Shown one piece after another: positions 8,052-16,714 of a stretch of DNA of 64,000 bases. The translations under genes were made by a program, and so were the position numbers. The stretch is from Allobosea sp. TND4EK4 (GTDB lineage: Bacteria > Pseudomonadota > Alphaproteobacteria > Rhizobiales > Beijerinckiaceae): NCBI RefSeq assembly GCF_900156025.1, contig NZ_FTMO01000001.1:682001-746000 (forward strand), written 5' to 3'. Below the pieces are notes generated by a model. The model saw only the letters and a program-made list of their open reading frames with translations, was not told the origin of the DNA and made no database searches. The first letter of the stretch is position 1; each line of letters begins with the position of its first letter.

Positions 8052-9977
8052 GTGCCCCGCCCTTCCACGCCCCGCCCTTCCACGCCCCTGCTCGATACGA
8101 TCCATGATCCGGCCGATCTGCGCCGGCTCGGCGATGCCGAGCTGAGGCAGGTGGCGGATGAGCTCAGGCTCGAGACGATCGATGCCGTCTCGGTCACCGG
8201 CGGGCATCTCGGCGCGGGGCTGGGCGTCGTCGAACTCACCGTCGCGCTGCACCACGTCTTCGACACCCCCCGCGACCGGCTGATCTGGGATGTCGGGCAC
8301 CAGGCCTATCCGCACAAGATCCTGACCGGACGGCGCGAGCGCATCCGCACCCTGCGCCAGCCGGGCGGCCTTTCCGGCTTCACCAAGCGCTCGGAGAGCG
8401 AATACGACCCCTTCGGCGCGGCTCATTCCTCGACCTCGATCTCGGCCGGTCTCGGCATGGCCGTCGGGCGGGATCTGGCGGGCGGGCGCAACAACGTCAT
8501 CGCCGTGATCGGCGACGGGGCGATGTCGGCGGGCATGGCCTATGAGGCGATGAACAATGCCGGAGCGCTGGGCTCGCGCCTGATCGTCATCCTCAACGAC
8601 AACGACATGTCGATCGCCCCGCCGGTCGGCGCGATGTCAGCCTATCTCGCGCGCCTCGTCTCGGGGCGGACCTATCGCTCGCTGCGCGAGATTGGAAAGC
8701 ACCTCGCCGAGCGGCTGCCGCGGTTCTTCCACGAGAAGGCCAAGCGCACCGAGGAGTTCGCACGCAGCTTCTTTACGGGCGGCACGCTGTTCGAGGAGCT
8801 GGGCTTCTACTATGTCGGGCCGATCGACGGCCATAATCTCGACCATCTGCTGCCCGTGCTGCGCAATGTGCGCGATGCCGGCGACGGGCCCATCCTCGTC
8901 CATGTGGTGACGCAGAAGGGCAAGGGCTACGGCCCGGCCGAAGCCAGCGCCGACAAGTACCACGGCGTCGTCCGGTTCGATCCCGTCACCGGGCAGCAGG
9001 CCAAGGCGCCGGCCAACGCGCCGAGCTATACCGGCGTCTTCGCCAATGCGCTGATCAAGCAAGCCCACGAGGACGAGAAGATCGTCGCGGTGACGGCGGC
9101 GATGCCCTCCGGCACGGGGCTCGACTCGTTCGGCAAGGTCTTTCCGGAACGCACCTTCGATGTCGGCATAGCCGAGCAGCATGCGGTGACCTTCGCGGCG
9201 GGCCTGGCGACCGAGGGCTACAAGCCCTTCGTCGCGATCTACTCGACCTTCATGCAGCGCGCCTACGACCAGATCGTCCACGACGTCGCCCTGCAAAAGC
9301 TGCCGGTGCGCTTCGCGCTCGACCGGGCCGGGCTCGTCGGCGCCGACGGCGCGACCCATGCCGGCTCCTTCGACGTCGCCTATCTCGCCTGCCTGCCCGA
9401 CATGGTGGTGATGGCGGCGGCCGATGAGGCGGAGCTGACCCATATGGTCGCGACCGCCGCAGCCTATGACGACGGCCCGATCGCCTTCCGCTATCCGCGT
9501 GGCGAAGGCGTCGGCGTCGAGCTGCCGGATGTCGGCGTGCCCCTGCCCATCGGCAGGGGCCGCGTGGTGCGGCAGGGCACGCAGATCGCCCTGCTCTCGC
9601 TCGGCACGCGGCTCGGAGAGGCGCTGAAGGCCGCCGATCTGCTCGCCCAGCGCGGGCTCTCCACCACGGTGGCCGATGCCCGCTTCGCCAAGCCGCTGGA
9701 CCAGGAGCTGATCCTCAAGCTGGCGCGCGAGCACGAGATCCTCGTCACCATCGAGGAGGGTTCCGTCGGCGGTTTCGGCAGTCATGTGCTGCATCTGCTG
9801 GCGCAGAACGGGGCGCTGGATGCCGGCCTCAAGGTGCGCGCGCTGACCTTGCCGGACGTCTATCAGGACCACGACAAGCCGGACGCGATGTACGCCGCCG
9901 CCGGCCTTGACGCCGCCGGCATCGTCGCGGCGGTCGAAAAGGCGCTCGGCGCACCGAGCGCCGTCAAGCGCGCCTGA
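8052..9977 (+). CDS. dxs: 1-deoxy-D-xylulose-5-phosphate synthase
   Basis: This 641-residue enzyme makes 1-deoxy-D-xylulose 5-phosphate from pyruvate and glyceraldehyde 3-phosphate with thiamine diphosphate, the first step of the MEP isoprenoid pathway. Visible motifs are '[16 protein letters not shown]', the TPP/Mg motif '[18 protein letters not shown]' ending at '[19 protein letters not shown]', the central '[17 protein letters not shown]' with its catalytic Glu, and '[14 protein letters not shown]'. The start is probably GTG 8052. The first codons contain a tandem 15-bp repeat encoding two PRPST units. tlyA follows after 10 bp, so the two are probably cotranscribed. Confidence 0.98.
   Translation: MPRPSTPRPSTPLLDTIHDPADLRRLGDAELRQVADELRLETIDAVSVTGGHLGAGLGVVELTVALHHVFDTPRDRLIWDVGHQAYPHKILTGRRERIRTLRQPGGLSGFTKRSESEYDPFGAAHSSTSISAGLGMAVGRDLAGGRNNVIAVIGDGAMSAGMAYEAMNNAGALGSRLIVILNDNDMSIAPPVGAMSAYLARLVSGRTYRSLREIGKHLAERLPRFFHEKAKRTEEFARSFFTGGTLFEELGFYYVGPIDGHNLDHLLPVLRNVRDAGDGPILVHVVTQKGKGYGPAEASADKYHGVVRFDPVTGQQAKAPANAPSYTGVFANALIKQAHEDEKIVAVTAAMPSGTGLDSFGKVFPERTFDVGIAEQHAVTFAAGLATEGYKPFVAIYSTFMQRAYDQIVHDVALQKLPVRFALDRAGLVGADGATHAGSFDVAYLACLPDMVVMAAADEAELTHMVATAAAYDDGPIAFRYPRGEGVGVELPDVGVPLPIGRGRVVRQGTQIALLSLGTRLGEALKAADLLAQRGLSTTVADARFAKPLDQELILKLAREHEILVTIEEGSVGGFGSHVLHLLAQNGALDAGLKVRALTLPDVYQDHDKPDAMYAAAGLDAAGIVAAVEKALGAPSAVKRA
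8055..8084 (+). repeat. Tandem 2 x 15-bp repeat inside dxs
   Basis: CCCCGCCCTTCCACG occurs twice in direct succession (8055-8069, 8070-8084). In frame it encodes a duplicated Pro-Arg-Pro-Ser-Thr block at the N-terminus of Dxs. It is 15 bp, so gain or loss of one unit would keep the frame. Confidence 0.9.
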
Positions 9978-9987
9978 ACGGCGCCCG

Positions 9988-10713
9988 ATGAAGAAGCGGG
10001 CCGACCAGCTCCTTGTCGAGCGCGGCGTCTTCGAAAGCCGGGCCCGGGCGCAGGCCGCGATCGCGGCCGGGCTCGTGGTCGCGGACGGCCATCCGGTGCG
10101 CAAGGCCTCCGACATGCTCGCCGCGGATGCGGTGCTGGCCGCGCAGGCGCTGCACCCTTACGTTTCGCGGGGCGGGCTGAAGCTCGCCGGCGCGCTCGAC
10201 GCCTTCGGCCTCGATCCCGCAGGCCTGCTCTGCCTCGATGTCGGCTCGTCGACGGGCGGCTTCACCGATCTGCTGTTGAAGCGCGGCGCGCGCCACGTCG
10301 TGGCCGTCGATGTCGGGCGCGACCAGCTCCACGCTTCGCTGCGCAACGATCCCCGCGTCACCAGCCTTGAAGGGCAGGACATCCGGACGCTCGCGCCGGC
10401 CATGCTGCCGGGACAGCCGGAGTTGGCGGCGATCGATGTCAGCTTCATCTCGCTCAGGCTGGTGCTGCCGGCGGTCGCCGCGCTGCTGGCCCCGCGAGCC
10501 CGGATCGCGGCGCTGATCAAGCCGCAATTCGAGGCCGGGCGCGCCGCTCTGAAGAAGGGAATCGTGCGCGACGAGACGGTGCAGGCCGAGGTCTGCGCCG
10601 GGATCGTCGCCCTGCTGGGCGATCTCGGCTTCAGCGTTGCGGGGCCGATCCCCTCGCCGATCGCGGGTGGCGACGGCAATCGCGAATTCCTGGTGTGCGC
10701 CCGCCAGGGCTGA
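9988..10713 (+). CDS. tlyA: TlyA family rRNA (cytidine-2'-O)-methyltransferase / haemolysin-like protein
   Basis: This 241-residue protein has an N-terminal S4 RNA-binding domain ('RADQLLVERGVFESRARAQA') and a C-terminal FtsJ/Rossmann methyltransferase domain with the SAM loop 'CLDVGSSTGGFTDLLLKRGA' and 'IDVSFISL'. TlyA enzymes methylate rRNA 2'-hydroxyls (16S C1409 and/or 23S C1920 in characterised members), and their loss gives capreomycin resistance in mycobacteria. ATG 9988 lies 10 bp after dxs, a pairing seen in many genomes. This copy has the full S4 domain but no long N-terminal extension. Confidence 0.94.
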   Translation: MKKRADQLLVERGVFESRARAQAAIAAGLVVADGHPVRKASDMLAADAVLAAQALHPYVSRGGLKLAGALDAFGLDPAGLLCLDVGSSTGGFTDLLLKRGARHVVAVDVGRDQLHASLRNDPRVTSLEGQDIRTLAPAMLPGQPELAAIDVSFISLRLVLPAVAALLAPRARIAALIKPQFEAGRAALKKGIVRDETVQAEVCAGIVALLGDLGFSVAGPIPSPIAGGDGNREFLVCARQG

Positions 10714-10745
10714 ACCCGGGACCGAGCTCGTTCGGGGTGCTCGGG

Positions 10746-11249
10746 CTATCGCGCCAGCAACGCGTCGACGTCCGCCTGCAGCGAGCGATCCTCCACCGTC
10801 GTCAGGTCGATGGTGCCGTTGGCGTTGATGAAATGCGTCGTGCGGCCGATGAGCCTGCGCAACGCCTCGCTCGCCACCTCGACGATGACCGGCAATTCAG
10901 GGCGATGCGGCTTCTCCGACAGCAGCGCCGTCATGGTCCGGATCAGCCTCGTCATCGCGGCGCAGGTCTGCTCGAAGCCCCTCCGGCGCCCGGCGTCGAC
11001 GCGATCATAGGCGCAGATGGTCTCGGCCGCCCACCGCAGTCTCGAAGCCTGGAAGTGCTCGCGGTAGCCGAGGCTGACCCAGGCCTTGAGATCGTCAATC
11101 ACGCTGTCGTCCGTGGCCGCCAGCTCGATCAGCATCAAGGCTTCGTTGAAACGATTGAGATAATCCGTCGAAAGGCGGGGCGTGGCTCGCCCCTCTTTCG
11201 ATTCCGCCGCCTTTCCGGCCTGAAGTCTCGGCGCCGAGATGGTCATCAT
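10746..11249 (-). CDS. Conserved helical protein of unknown function
   Basis: This 167-residue protein has no motif I can assign. It looks all-helical and soluble, with a core 'TDYLNRFNEALMLIELA' and 'WVSLGYREHFQASRLR' that resembles an unnamed family in rhizobia and relatives (recalled, not verified). There is no signal peptide or membrane segment. Two ATG codons (11249, 11246) are possible starts, and a GGGGT-like site precedes them. It converges on tlyA (32-bp gap), and its start faces the YedK gene across 83 bp. Confidence 0.7.
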   Translation of the reverse strand: MMTISAPRLQAGKAAESKEGRATPRLSTDYLNRFNEALMLIELAATDDSVIDDLKAWVSLGYREHFQASRLRWAAETICAYDRVDAGRRRGFEQTCAAMTRLIRTMTALLSEKPHRPELPVIVEVASEALRRLIGRTTHFINANGTIDLTTVEDRSLQADVDALLAR

Positions 11250-11332
11250 CTACCCCAGATCGGTGGGGACTATGTTGGCCCAACCGCAAATAAAGTATTG
11301 ATCTTTGTGGTCGGTCTCGACCTAAACGGCAC

Positions 11333-12097
11333 ATGTGCGGACGCTATGCGATCACCTTGCCGCCGTCAGCGATGCGCGAGGCTTTCGGCTATCGCGAACA
11401 GCCGAATTTCCCGGCGCGCTACAATATCGCGCCGACGCAGCCGGTTCCCGTCGTGCTGCCGCATCAGGATGGCCTGCGCTTCCTGCTGATGCGCTGGGGC
11501 TTCATTCCCGGCTGGGTCAAGGACCCCAAGGATTTTCCGCTCGTCATCAACATCCGCACCGAAAGCGCGGCGGAAAAGCCATCCTTCCGAAACGCGCTCC
11601 TGCGGCGGCGCTGCCTGCTGCCGGCGGACGGCTTCTATGAATGGCGGCGCAGCGGGACGGGCCGCGCCGCGCGGATAGAACCCTTTCTGTTTCGCCGCCC
11701 GGATCGCGGCTTCTTCGCCTTCGCCGCTCTGTGGGAGACCTGGCATTCGCCGGATGGCTCGGAGATCGATACGGTCGCGATGATGACCGGCCCCGCCAAC
11801 GGAACCATGGCTGCGATCCACCATCGCTGCCCGGTCATTCTCGACCCGAACGACTACCCGACTTGGCTCGACCCCAACGCGACGCCGCAGCAGGTCCAGC
11901 ACCTGCTGAAGCCGCCGCCGGACGATCTGCTGGAGGCGGTGGCGATCGGGAACGCGGTCAACAAGGTCGCGAACGACGGACCGGAGCTGCAGGAGCCGGC
12001 CGCCGCGCCCGTTCCCGACCGCGCGGCCAAGCCCACTGGTCATGCGCCCAGGGCGGCACGCCTCCCCGCCGATGACGGGCAAGGCAGCCTGTTCTAG
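11333..12097 (+). CDS. SOS response-associated peptidase / abasic-site crosslinking protein (HMCES/YedK family)
   Basis: This 254-residue SRAP-domain protein begins 'MCGRYAITLP'. After Met removal, Cys2 becomes the N-terminal residue that forms a thiazolidine crosslink with abasic sites in single-stranded DNA. Other conserved residues are Asn in 'ARYNIAPTQPVPVV', Glu in 'ADGFYEWRR', and His in 'AAIHHRCPVIL'. The family shields abasic sites during replication. The C-terminal tail (about 40 residues, Pro/Ala-rich) is longer than in E. coli YedK. No clear SOS box is visible upstream. Confidence 0.95.
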   Translation: MCGRYAITLPPSAMREAFGYREQPNFPARYNIAPTQPVPVVLPHQDGLRFLLMRWGFIPGWVKDPKDFPLVINIRTESAAEKPSFRNALLRRRCLLPADGFYEWRRSGTGRAARIEPFLFRRPDRGFFAFAALWETWHSPDGSEIDTVAMMTGPANGTMAAIHHRCPVILDPNDYPTWLDPNATPQQVQHLLKPPPDDLLEAVAIGNAVNKVANDGPELQEPAAAPVPDRAAKPTGHAPRAARLPADDGQGSLF

Positions 12098-12143
12098 CGC
12101 CGGATTCATGCTCTGATCGCCGAAAGCGACGAGGAGAACGCGC

Positions 12144-13742
12144 ATGCATGGCCGCCGCCCCACCATGACCTCCCGCCACGGCATGGTCGCCGCCGCCCAT
12201 CCGCTCGCGGCACAGGCCGGCGCGAGGCTGCTGGCGCAGGGCGGCAACGCCTTCGATGCGGCCGCAGCAACCGCCGCGGCGCTCAACGTGGTCGAGCCCT
12301 TCATGTCGGGCCTGGCCGGCATGGGCTTCGCCACCTGCTGGGTCGCGGCGGAAGCGCGCGTGCGCGTGCTCGACTTCGTGCCTCCCATTCCGGCGAGCTT
12401 CCCCGCCGAGCGGTTCCGCCAGCGCTCCGATCTCGACCGCGGCCCGCTTTCGGTGGCCTCGCCCGGCAATCTCGCGGGCTGGTGCGAACTCGTCAAAGCT
12501 TACGGACGCAAGAGTCTGCGGGACATCTTCGCGCCCGCCATCGCGCTGGCACGGGACGGCTTTGCCCTCGCCGAATTCGGTGCCGACGAGTTCGCCGAGC
12601 ACGGCCCGGCGGTGCAGGCGATGCCGGCTCTCGCGCCCGCCTGGACAGCCAATTATGCCGCCCCAGGCGCCATTCCAGGCCTCGGCGACGTCCTCGTGCA
12701 GGCCGATCTTGCACGGACGCTCACCGACATCGCGGAAAGCGGGCCGGACCATTTCTACCGCGGCGCGCTGGGCGAGCGGGTGACCGCGCATCTCCAGGCT
12801 CTCGGCGGCACGCTGACCATGGCCGATCTCGAGGCCGTGAAGGCGGTCTGGCGCGAGCCGCTGGCGCTGGGCTATCGCGACCTTCAGGTGCATGTACCGC
12901 CGCCGCCCTGCGAGGGCTTCCAGTTCCTGCTGACGCTGGCGATCCTCGACGGGGCCGATCTCGGCGCGCACCCGAAGGACGGGCCGGAGCATCTCGACCT
13001 CGTCTATCGCGCGATCCGGCTCGCGGCGGGCGAGCGCATCGCCCACAACAATCCGGCGCCGGCCCAGCTGGCGCAAATGCTCTCCACCCCTTCCATCGAG
13101 CGGCTGCGCGCTCGCCTGCTCGACGGGAAACCCGTTACCGGCCCGACGGAGCAGTGGACACCGCTGGAGGGCGAGGACCCCGCCCATACGACCTCATTCT
13201 CCATCGCCGACGGCGAAGGCAACCTGATCTGCATCACCCAGAGCCTCGGCAGCCCGTTCGGCAGCGGTGTCGTGGTCCCTGGCACGGGGCTGTGCCTCAA
13301 CAACTTCCTCTATTGGGCCGACGTCCAGACCGGCAGCCCCAACCGCGCGAAGCCCGGCGACGCGCTGGCGATGTGCATGTCGCCCTCGATCTCGACGCGC
13401 GACGGCAGGCCGGTGCTCGCGCTCGGAACACCCGGCAGTTACGGCATCATGCAGACGCAGGCTCAGGCCATGGTGCAGCACCTCGTCTTCGGCCTGCCGC
13501 TGCAGGAGGCGATCGAGGCACCGAGAGCCCGACTGTGGGACGGCAGTCTCGTCGAGATCGAGAACCGGATCGCGCCCGAGACGATCGCGGCGCTGCGGCA
13601 CCGAGGCCATGACGCGCGCGCCCTCGACGTAGGCTGGACGATGCGCTGCGGCGGGATGCAGGCGGTCGCGGTCGATCCGGCGACAGGTGTCCTCACCGGC
13701 GCGGCCGACCCGCGGCGGGATGGGTATGTCGCAACGCCTTAA
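12144..13742 (+). CDS. Gamma-glutamyltransferase family protein
   Basis: This 532-residue Ntn-hydrolase is made as one chain that cleaves itself before the catalytic threonine. 'DPAHTTSFSIADGEGN' holds the processing site, with predicted nucleophile Thr349 in the TT pair. 'QSLGSPFGSGVVVPGTGLCLNN' and 'GTPGSYGIMQ' match the small-subunit core. The N-terminus ('RHGMVAAAHPLAAQAGARLL') is standard, but no signal peptide is visible, so it may be cytoplasmic, unlike periplasmic E. coli Ggt. Relatives act on glutathione, cephalosporins or gamma-glutamyl amines, so the substrate is open. It ends 3 bp from the convergent permease gene. Confidence 0.92.
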   Translation: MHGRRPTMTSRHGMVAAAHPLAAQAGARLLAQGGNAFDAAAATAAALNVVEPFMSGLAGMGFATCWVAAEARVRVLDFVPPIPASFPAERFRQRSDLDRGPLSVASPGNLAGWCELVKAYGRKSLRDIFAPAIALARDGFALAEFGADEFAEHGPAVQAMPALAPAWTANYAAPGAIPGLGDVLVQADLARTLTDIAESGPDHFYRGALGERVTAHLQALGGTLTMADLEAVKAVWREPLALGYRDLQVHVPPPPCEGFQFLLTLAILDGADLGAHPKDGPEHLDLVYRAIRLAAGERIAHNNPAPAQLAQMLSTPSIERLRARLLDGKPVTGPTEQWTPLEGEDPAHTTSFSIADGEGNLICITQSLGSPFGSGVVVPGTGLCLNNFLYWADVQTGSPNRAKPGDALAMCMSPSISTRDGRPVLALGTPGSYGIMQTQAQAMVQHLVFGLPLQEAIEAPRARLWDGSLVEIENRIAPETIAALRHRGHDARALDVGWTMRCGGMQAVAVDPATGVLTGAADPRRDGYVATP

Positions 13743-13745
13743 GCG

Positions 13746-14522
13746 TCAGCCCACCAACTCGCCGCGAAAGGCCCAGCGGGTCATGCGCCGTTCGACCAGC
13801 GCGCAGAGCGCGTAGAGGCCGATGCCCATGATCGCGATCGAGAACAGACCGGCGAAGGTCGTGGCGGTGTCGTTGCGGGCGCCGGCCGAGAGCATCAGGA
13901 AGCCGATGCCGCGATTGCCGCCCACCGTCTCCGACAGCACAGAGCCGATGAAGGCCAGCGTCACCGCGACCTTCAGGCTGGCGAAGAGATAGGGCATGGC
14001 GCGCGGCACCCCGACCTTGGTCAGGATTTCCCACTGGCTGGCGCCCAGCGAGCGCATCACGTCGCGCATCTCCGGCTCGATGGTGGCCAGCCCCGTCGCG
14101 ACGTTCACGACGATCGGGAAGAAGGAGATGACGAAGGCCGTGATGACCGCCGGCAGCGCCCCGACGCCGAGCCAGATCATCAGGATCGGCACGATCGCGA
14201 CCTTGGGGATGGCGTTGAAGGCGATCAGCAGCGGGTAGAGCCCCGCATAGACGAAGGGCGAAGCGCCGACCGCGAGCCCCAGCAGCAGGCCGAAGCCGAT
14301 CGCCATGGCAAAGCCGATGATCGTCGTCCAGAGTGTCTCCAGGCAGAAGCGCAGGAGAATGTCCCAGCGCTGGATCATGACCTCGACGATGCGGCTCGGC
14401 CGCGGCGCCAGGATCTCCGGCACGGCGAAGACGATGCAGGCGACCTCCCAAAGCAGGAGCAGCGCCAGCGCGGCAAGCCAGGGCATGGCAACGAGCAGGA
14501 TGCGCCTTTGCGTATCGCTCAT
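13746..14522 (-). CDS. ABC transporter permease (SsuC/TauC/ThiX type)
   Basis: This 258-residue inner-membrane permease has about six transmembrane helices and the EAA cytoplasmic loop 'MRSLGASQWEILTKVGVPRA' that docks on the ATPase. The type matches nitrate/sulfonate/taurine/pyrimidine-precursor importers. I chose ATG 14522 because AGGA lies about 8 bases upstream. The alternative ATG 14555 would overlap the ATPase gene by 8 bp and has a badly placed ribosome site. It is the last gene of the substrate-binding protein-ATPase-permease operon. Confidence 0.92.
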   Translation of the reverse strand: MSDTQRRILLVAMPWLAALALLLLWEVACIVFAVPEILAPRPSRIVEVMIQRWDILLRFCLETLWTTIIGFAMAIGFGLLLGLAVGASPFVYAGLYPLLIAFNAIPKVAIVPILMIWLGVGALPAVITAFVISFFPIVVNVATGLATIEPEMRDVMRSLGASQWEILTKVGVPRAMPYLFASLKVAVTLAFIGSVLSETVGGNRGIGFLMLSAGARNDTATTFAGLFSIAIMGIGLYALCALVERRMTRWAFRGELVG

Positions 14523-14547
14523 GAATCTTGTCCTGCCGGGGGCCGCA

Positions 14548-15360
14548 TCAGGCATGCTCCAGATGGATGCGCTCGCGCAGCTCGTGGACGATATCGACGA
14601 AGGCGGGCTCGAAGGTCGTCGCCAGCGTGCGTGGGCGCGGCAGATCGATCCTGCGGGCCATCACCACTTTTCCGGGGCGTCGGCTCATCACATAGACGGT
14701 GTCGGCGAGATAGACCGCCTCGCGCAGGTCGTGGGTGACCAGTACGGCGGTGAAGCGGCGCTCCAGCCAGAGCTGCTGCATCACGCCCCAGAGTTCCTCG
14801 CGGGTGAAGGCGTCCAGCGCCCCGAAGGGCTCGTCCAGCATCAGGATCTCTGGCTCGTGGACGAGCGAGCGGCAGAGGCTGGAACGCTGCTGCATGCCGC
14901 CGGACAACTGCCAGGGATATTTCGAGCCAAAGCCGCCGAGGCCCACCGAGGCCAGCAATGCTTCGACGCGCGCGACGTACTCAGCCTTGTTCGCGCGGAA
15001 GCGGCGCTTATGCGGCTCGACCACCTCCAGCGGGAGCAGGATGTTGTCGAGCGTCGTGCGCCACGGCATCAGCGTCGGCGCCTGGAAGGCCATGCCGACA
15101 CCGCGGATCGGGCCCTTCACCGTCTGACCGTGAACGCGCACATCGCCGTTCGTCGGCGGCAGCAGCCCGGTGACCAGCTTCATCAGGGTGGACTTGCCGC
15201 AGCCGGACGGGCCGACCACCGCGACGAATTCGCCCCTGGCGATGGAGAGCGTCGCATCCTCGAGCGCGACCATGCGCGAGGCGCCGGCGCCATAGGACAG
15301 GCTGACATTGCGCAGCTCGACGAGGGGCGGTTCGGTGGCTGCGGTCATCGCAGGCGTCAT
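14548..15360 (-). CDS. ABC transporter ATP-binding protein (SsuB/TauB/ThiZ type)
   Basis: This 270-residue ATPase has Walker A 'GPSGCGKST', Q-loop 'GVGMAFQAPTLMPWRT', signature 'LSGGMQQR', Walker B 'EILMLDEPFGALDAFTR' and the switch 'VTHDLREAVYLAD'. It powers import together with the permease downstream. The ATG at 15360 lies inside the outer edge of a type A repeat (its CAT is part of GTCATTCTC), while ATG 15348 is 12 bases further in and outside the repeat. Either could be the start. Confidence 0.95.
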   Translation of the reverse strand: MTPAMTAATEPPLVELRNVSLSYGAGASRMVALEDATLSIARGEFVAVVGPSGCGKSTLMKLVTGLLPPTNGDVRVHGQTVKGPIRGVGMAFQAPTLMPWRTTLDNILLPLEVVEPHKRRFRANKAEYVARVEALLASVGLGGFGSKYPWQLSGGMQQRSSLCRSLVHEPEILMLDEPFGALDAFTREELWGVMQQLWLERRFTAVLVTHDLREAVYLADTVYVMSRRPGKVVMARRIDLPRPRTLATTFEPAFVDIVHELRERIHLEHA

Positions 15361-15432
15361 TCTCGGGCTTGCCCCGAGAATCTCGGGAAGGAAGGACTGG
15401 GGAGAGATGCTGGGCCGAGCCCGACCATGACG
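15356..15432. repeat. Intergenic two-hairpin repeat, type A, copy 2 (inside an operon)
   Basis: The left arm (15356-15382) reads GTCATTCTCGGG-CTTG-CCCCGAGAATC. The right arm (15406-15432) is more degraded (GATGCTGGGCCGAGCCCGACCATGACG). It fills nearly all of the 82-bp gap between the substrate-binding-protein gene and the ATPase gene, so it is transcribed in the operon mRNA and touches the ATPase start codon. Confidence 0.82.
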
Positions 15433-15442
15433 GCTCCGTGGA

Positions 15443-16516
15443 CTACGGCGCGACCATCCGCTCCGCCTTGGGCGGCAGGAATTTCGACGAGAACACCTTG
15501 TCCGGCTCGGGCGCGGCCGGCAGGCCGAAAGCCTCGGCGACGTCCTTGACCGAGCGGGCGAAGCGGGCGGGATCGACGTCGCCCATGCCGTTTTCCTTCA
15601 CGAAGGGCGTCAGCACGTTCATCCTGAGCGACATGTCGAGGCGCTCGGCCTCCAGCTTCTCGTCGATCAGCGGGTCACGCTTCTTGGTGGCGGCGATGCC
15701 GAGCGACGGGTTGGCGGCGACCTCCTTCCAGGCCCTGGCTGTGGCGCGCAGGAAGGCCGTCACGGCCTCGGGCCTGGCCGCCAGCGCCGGCGAGACGATG
15801 ATGCCGTTGCCGTAAACATCCATCTTGTAGTCGGAGTAGTTGAAGGAGACGACATCCTCCGCTTTCACGCCCCGCGCCTTCAGGTCGAGGATCGAGGAGA
15901 AGTAGTGGCCGGAGATAAAGTCGACCGTGCCCTGCACCAGCGACTGCTCGCGCAGCTGCGGCGTCAGGTTGACGTGCTGGACGGATGCCGCATCCAGGCC
16001 GACCTTCTTGGCGAAGGCGGGGAAGAGGCGGAAGGAGGCGTCGAAGACCGGGGCGCCGAGCTTCTTCCCGGCGAGATCGGCAGGCTTGGCGATGCCGCTC
16101 TTCTTCAGGGCATGGACGCCGAAGGGCGGAAAGTCATAGGCCATGAAGACGCAGAGGATTTCCTTGCCGGCGTTCTTGGCGTTGTACTCGATCAGCGAGT
16201 TCACATCCGCAAAGCCGATGTCATAGGCGCCGGTGGCGACGCGCTGGACCGCGCCGGCCGAGCCCTGGCCGGGGTCCATCGTCACGTCGAGCCCCTCGGC
16301 CTTGTAATAGCCCTTGTCGAGCGCGACGAGGAAGGGCGAGGTCGGCCCCTGGAAGACCCAGTCGAGCGTGAATTTCAGAGGAGTCTGGGCAGCGGCCGGA
16401 AGCGATGCGGCGAGCAGGCTTGCGAAGGCCAGAGCCGCCGTCACGCGGCGCGTCGGGCCCCTGCTCTGACCGCGTGCCAAGCTTGCAACACTGCGCGCAA
16501 CACCGATCATCGCCAC
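15443..16516 (-). CDS. ABC transporter substrate-binding protein, NMT1/THI5-like
   Basis: This 357-residue protein has a long N-terminal export signal ending near 'LAASLPAAAQ'. The mature part begins 'PLKFTLDWVFQGPTSPFLVA', the ligand-cleft strand of NMT1/SsuA/ThiY proteins, with 'KGYYKAEGLDVTM' and 'GQGSAGAVQRVATGAYDIGF' following. Members bind thiamine pyrimidine precursors, sulfonates, taurine, nitrate or riboflavin, and the sequence does not decide which. It is the first gene of a leftward ABC operon. No TPP riboswitch is visible in the leader. An ATG six bases further in is a second possible start. Confidence 0.88.
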   Translation of the reverse strand: MAMIGVARSVASLARGQSRGPTRRVTAALAFASLLAASLPAAAQTPLKFTLDWVFQGPTSPFLVALDKGYYKAEGLDVTMDPGQGSAGAVQRVATGAYDIGFADVNSLIEYNAKNAGKEILCVFMAYDFPPFGVHALKKSGIAKPADLAGKKLGAPVFDASFRLFPAFAKKVGLDAASVQHVNLTPQLREQSLVQGTVDFISGHYFSSILDLKARGVKAEDVVSFNYSDYKMDVYGNGIIVSPALAARPEAVTAFLRATARAWKEVAANPSLGIAATKKRDPLIDEKLEAERLDMSLRMNVLTPFVKENGMGDVDPARFARSVKDVAEAFGLPAAPEPDKVFSSKFLPPKAERMVAP

Positions 16517-16637
16517 CGTCCCCTTTTTGATTGTCGCGGGAGGCTAGAAGCGGGTCCGAAGGCGGTCAATCAGGGGCGAGGGCTGTCCTGCCAGTTTTTT
16601 GGGCACCTTCATGCTCGCGCGGCGCCATCGCCAGAAA

Positions 16638-16687
16638 ACGCGCGTCACCCTGGACGGAGCGAAGCGTAGATCCGGGATGACGCGCGT
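16638..16687. repeat. Intergenic palindromic repeat, type C
   Basis: ACGCGCGTCA (16638-16647) and TGACGCGCGT (16678-16687) are perfect 10-bp arms. The interior (CCCTGG...CCGGGA) extends the pairing imperfectly around a GGAGCGAAGCG loop. Only one copy is in the window; it resembles the GTCATCCCGG-type dispersed repeats of rhizobia. It sits between two leftward genes. Confidence 0.65.
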
Positions 16688-16714
16688 CTGGTCAGCGATG
16701 ACGCCCTTCAGCCC

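Noticed and set aside
10722..10744. CCGAGC...GCTCGG hairpin between tlyA and the unknown gene as a bidirectional terminator
   Set aside because: Short stem and no T-run on either strand.
11250..11332. SOS (LexA) box upstream of the YedK/HMCES gene
   Set aside because: No GAAC-N7-GTTC or GTTC-N7-GTTC pattern is seen.
16517..16640. TPP riboswitch before the NMT1-like operon
   Set aside because: The conserved CTGAGA and ACC-GATCTGG-like boxes are not found in the leader.
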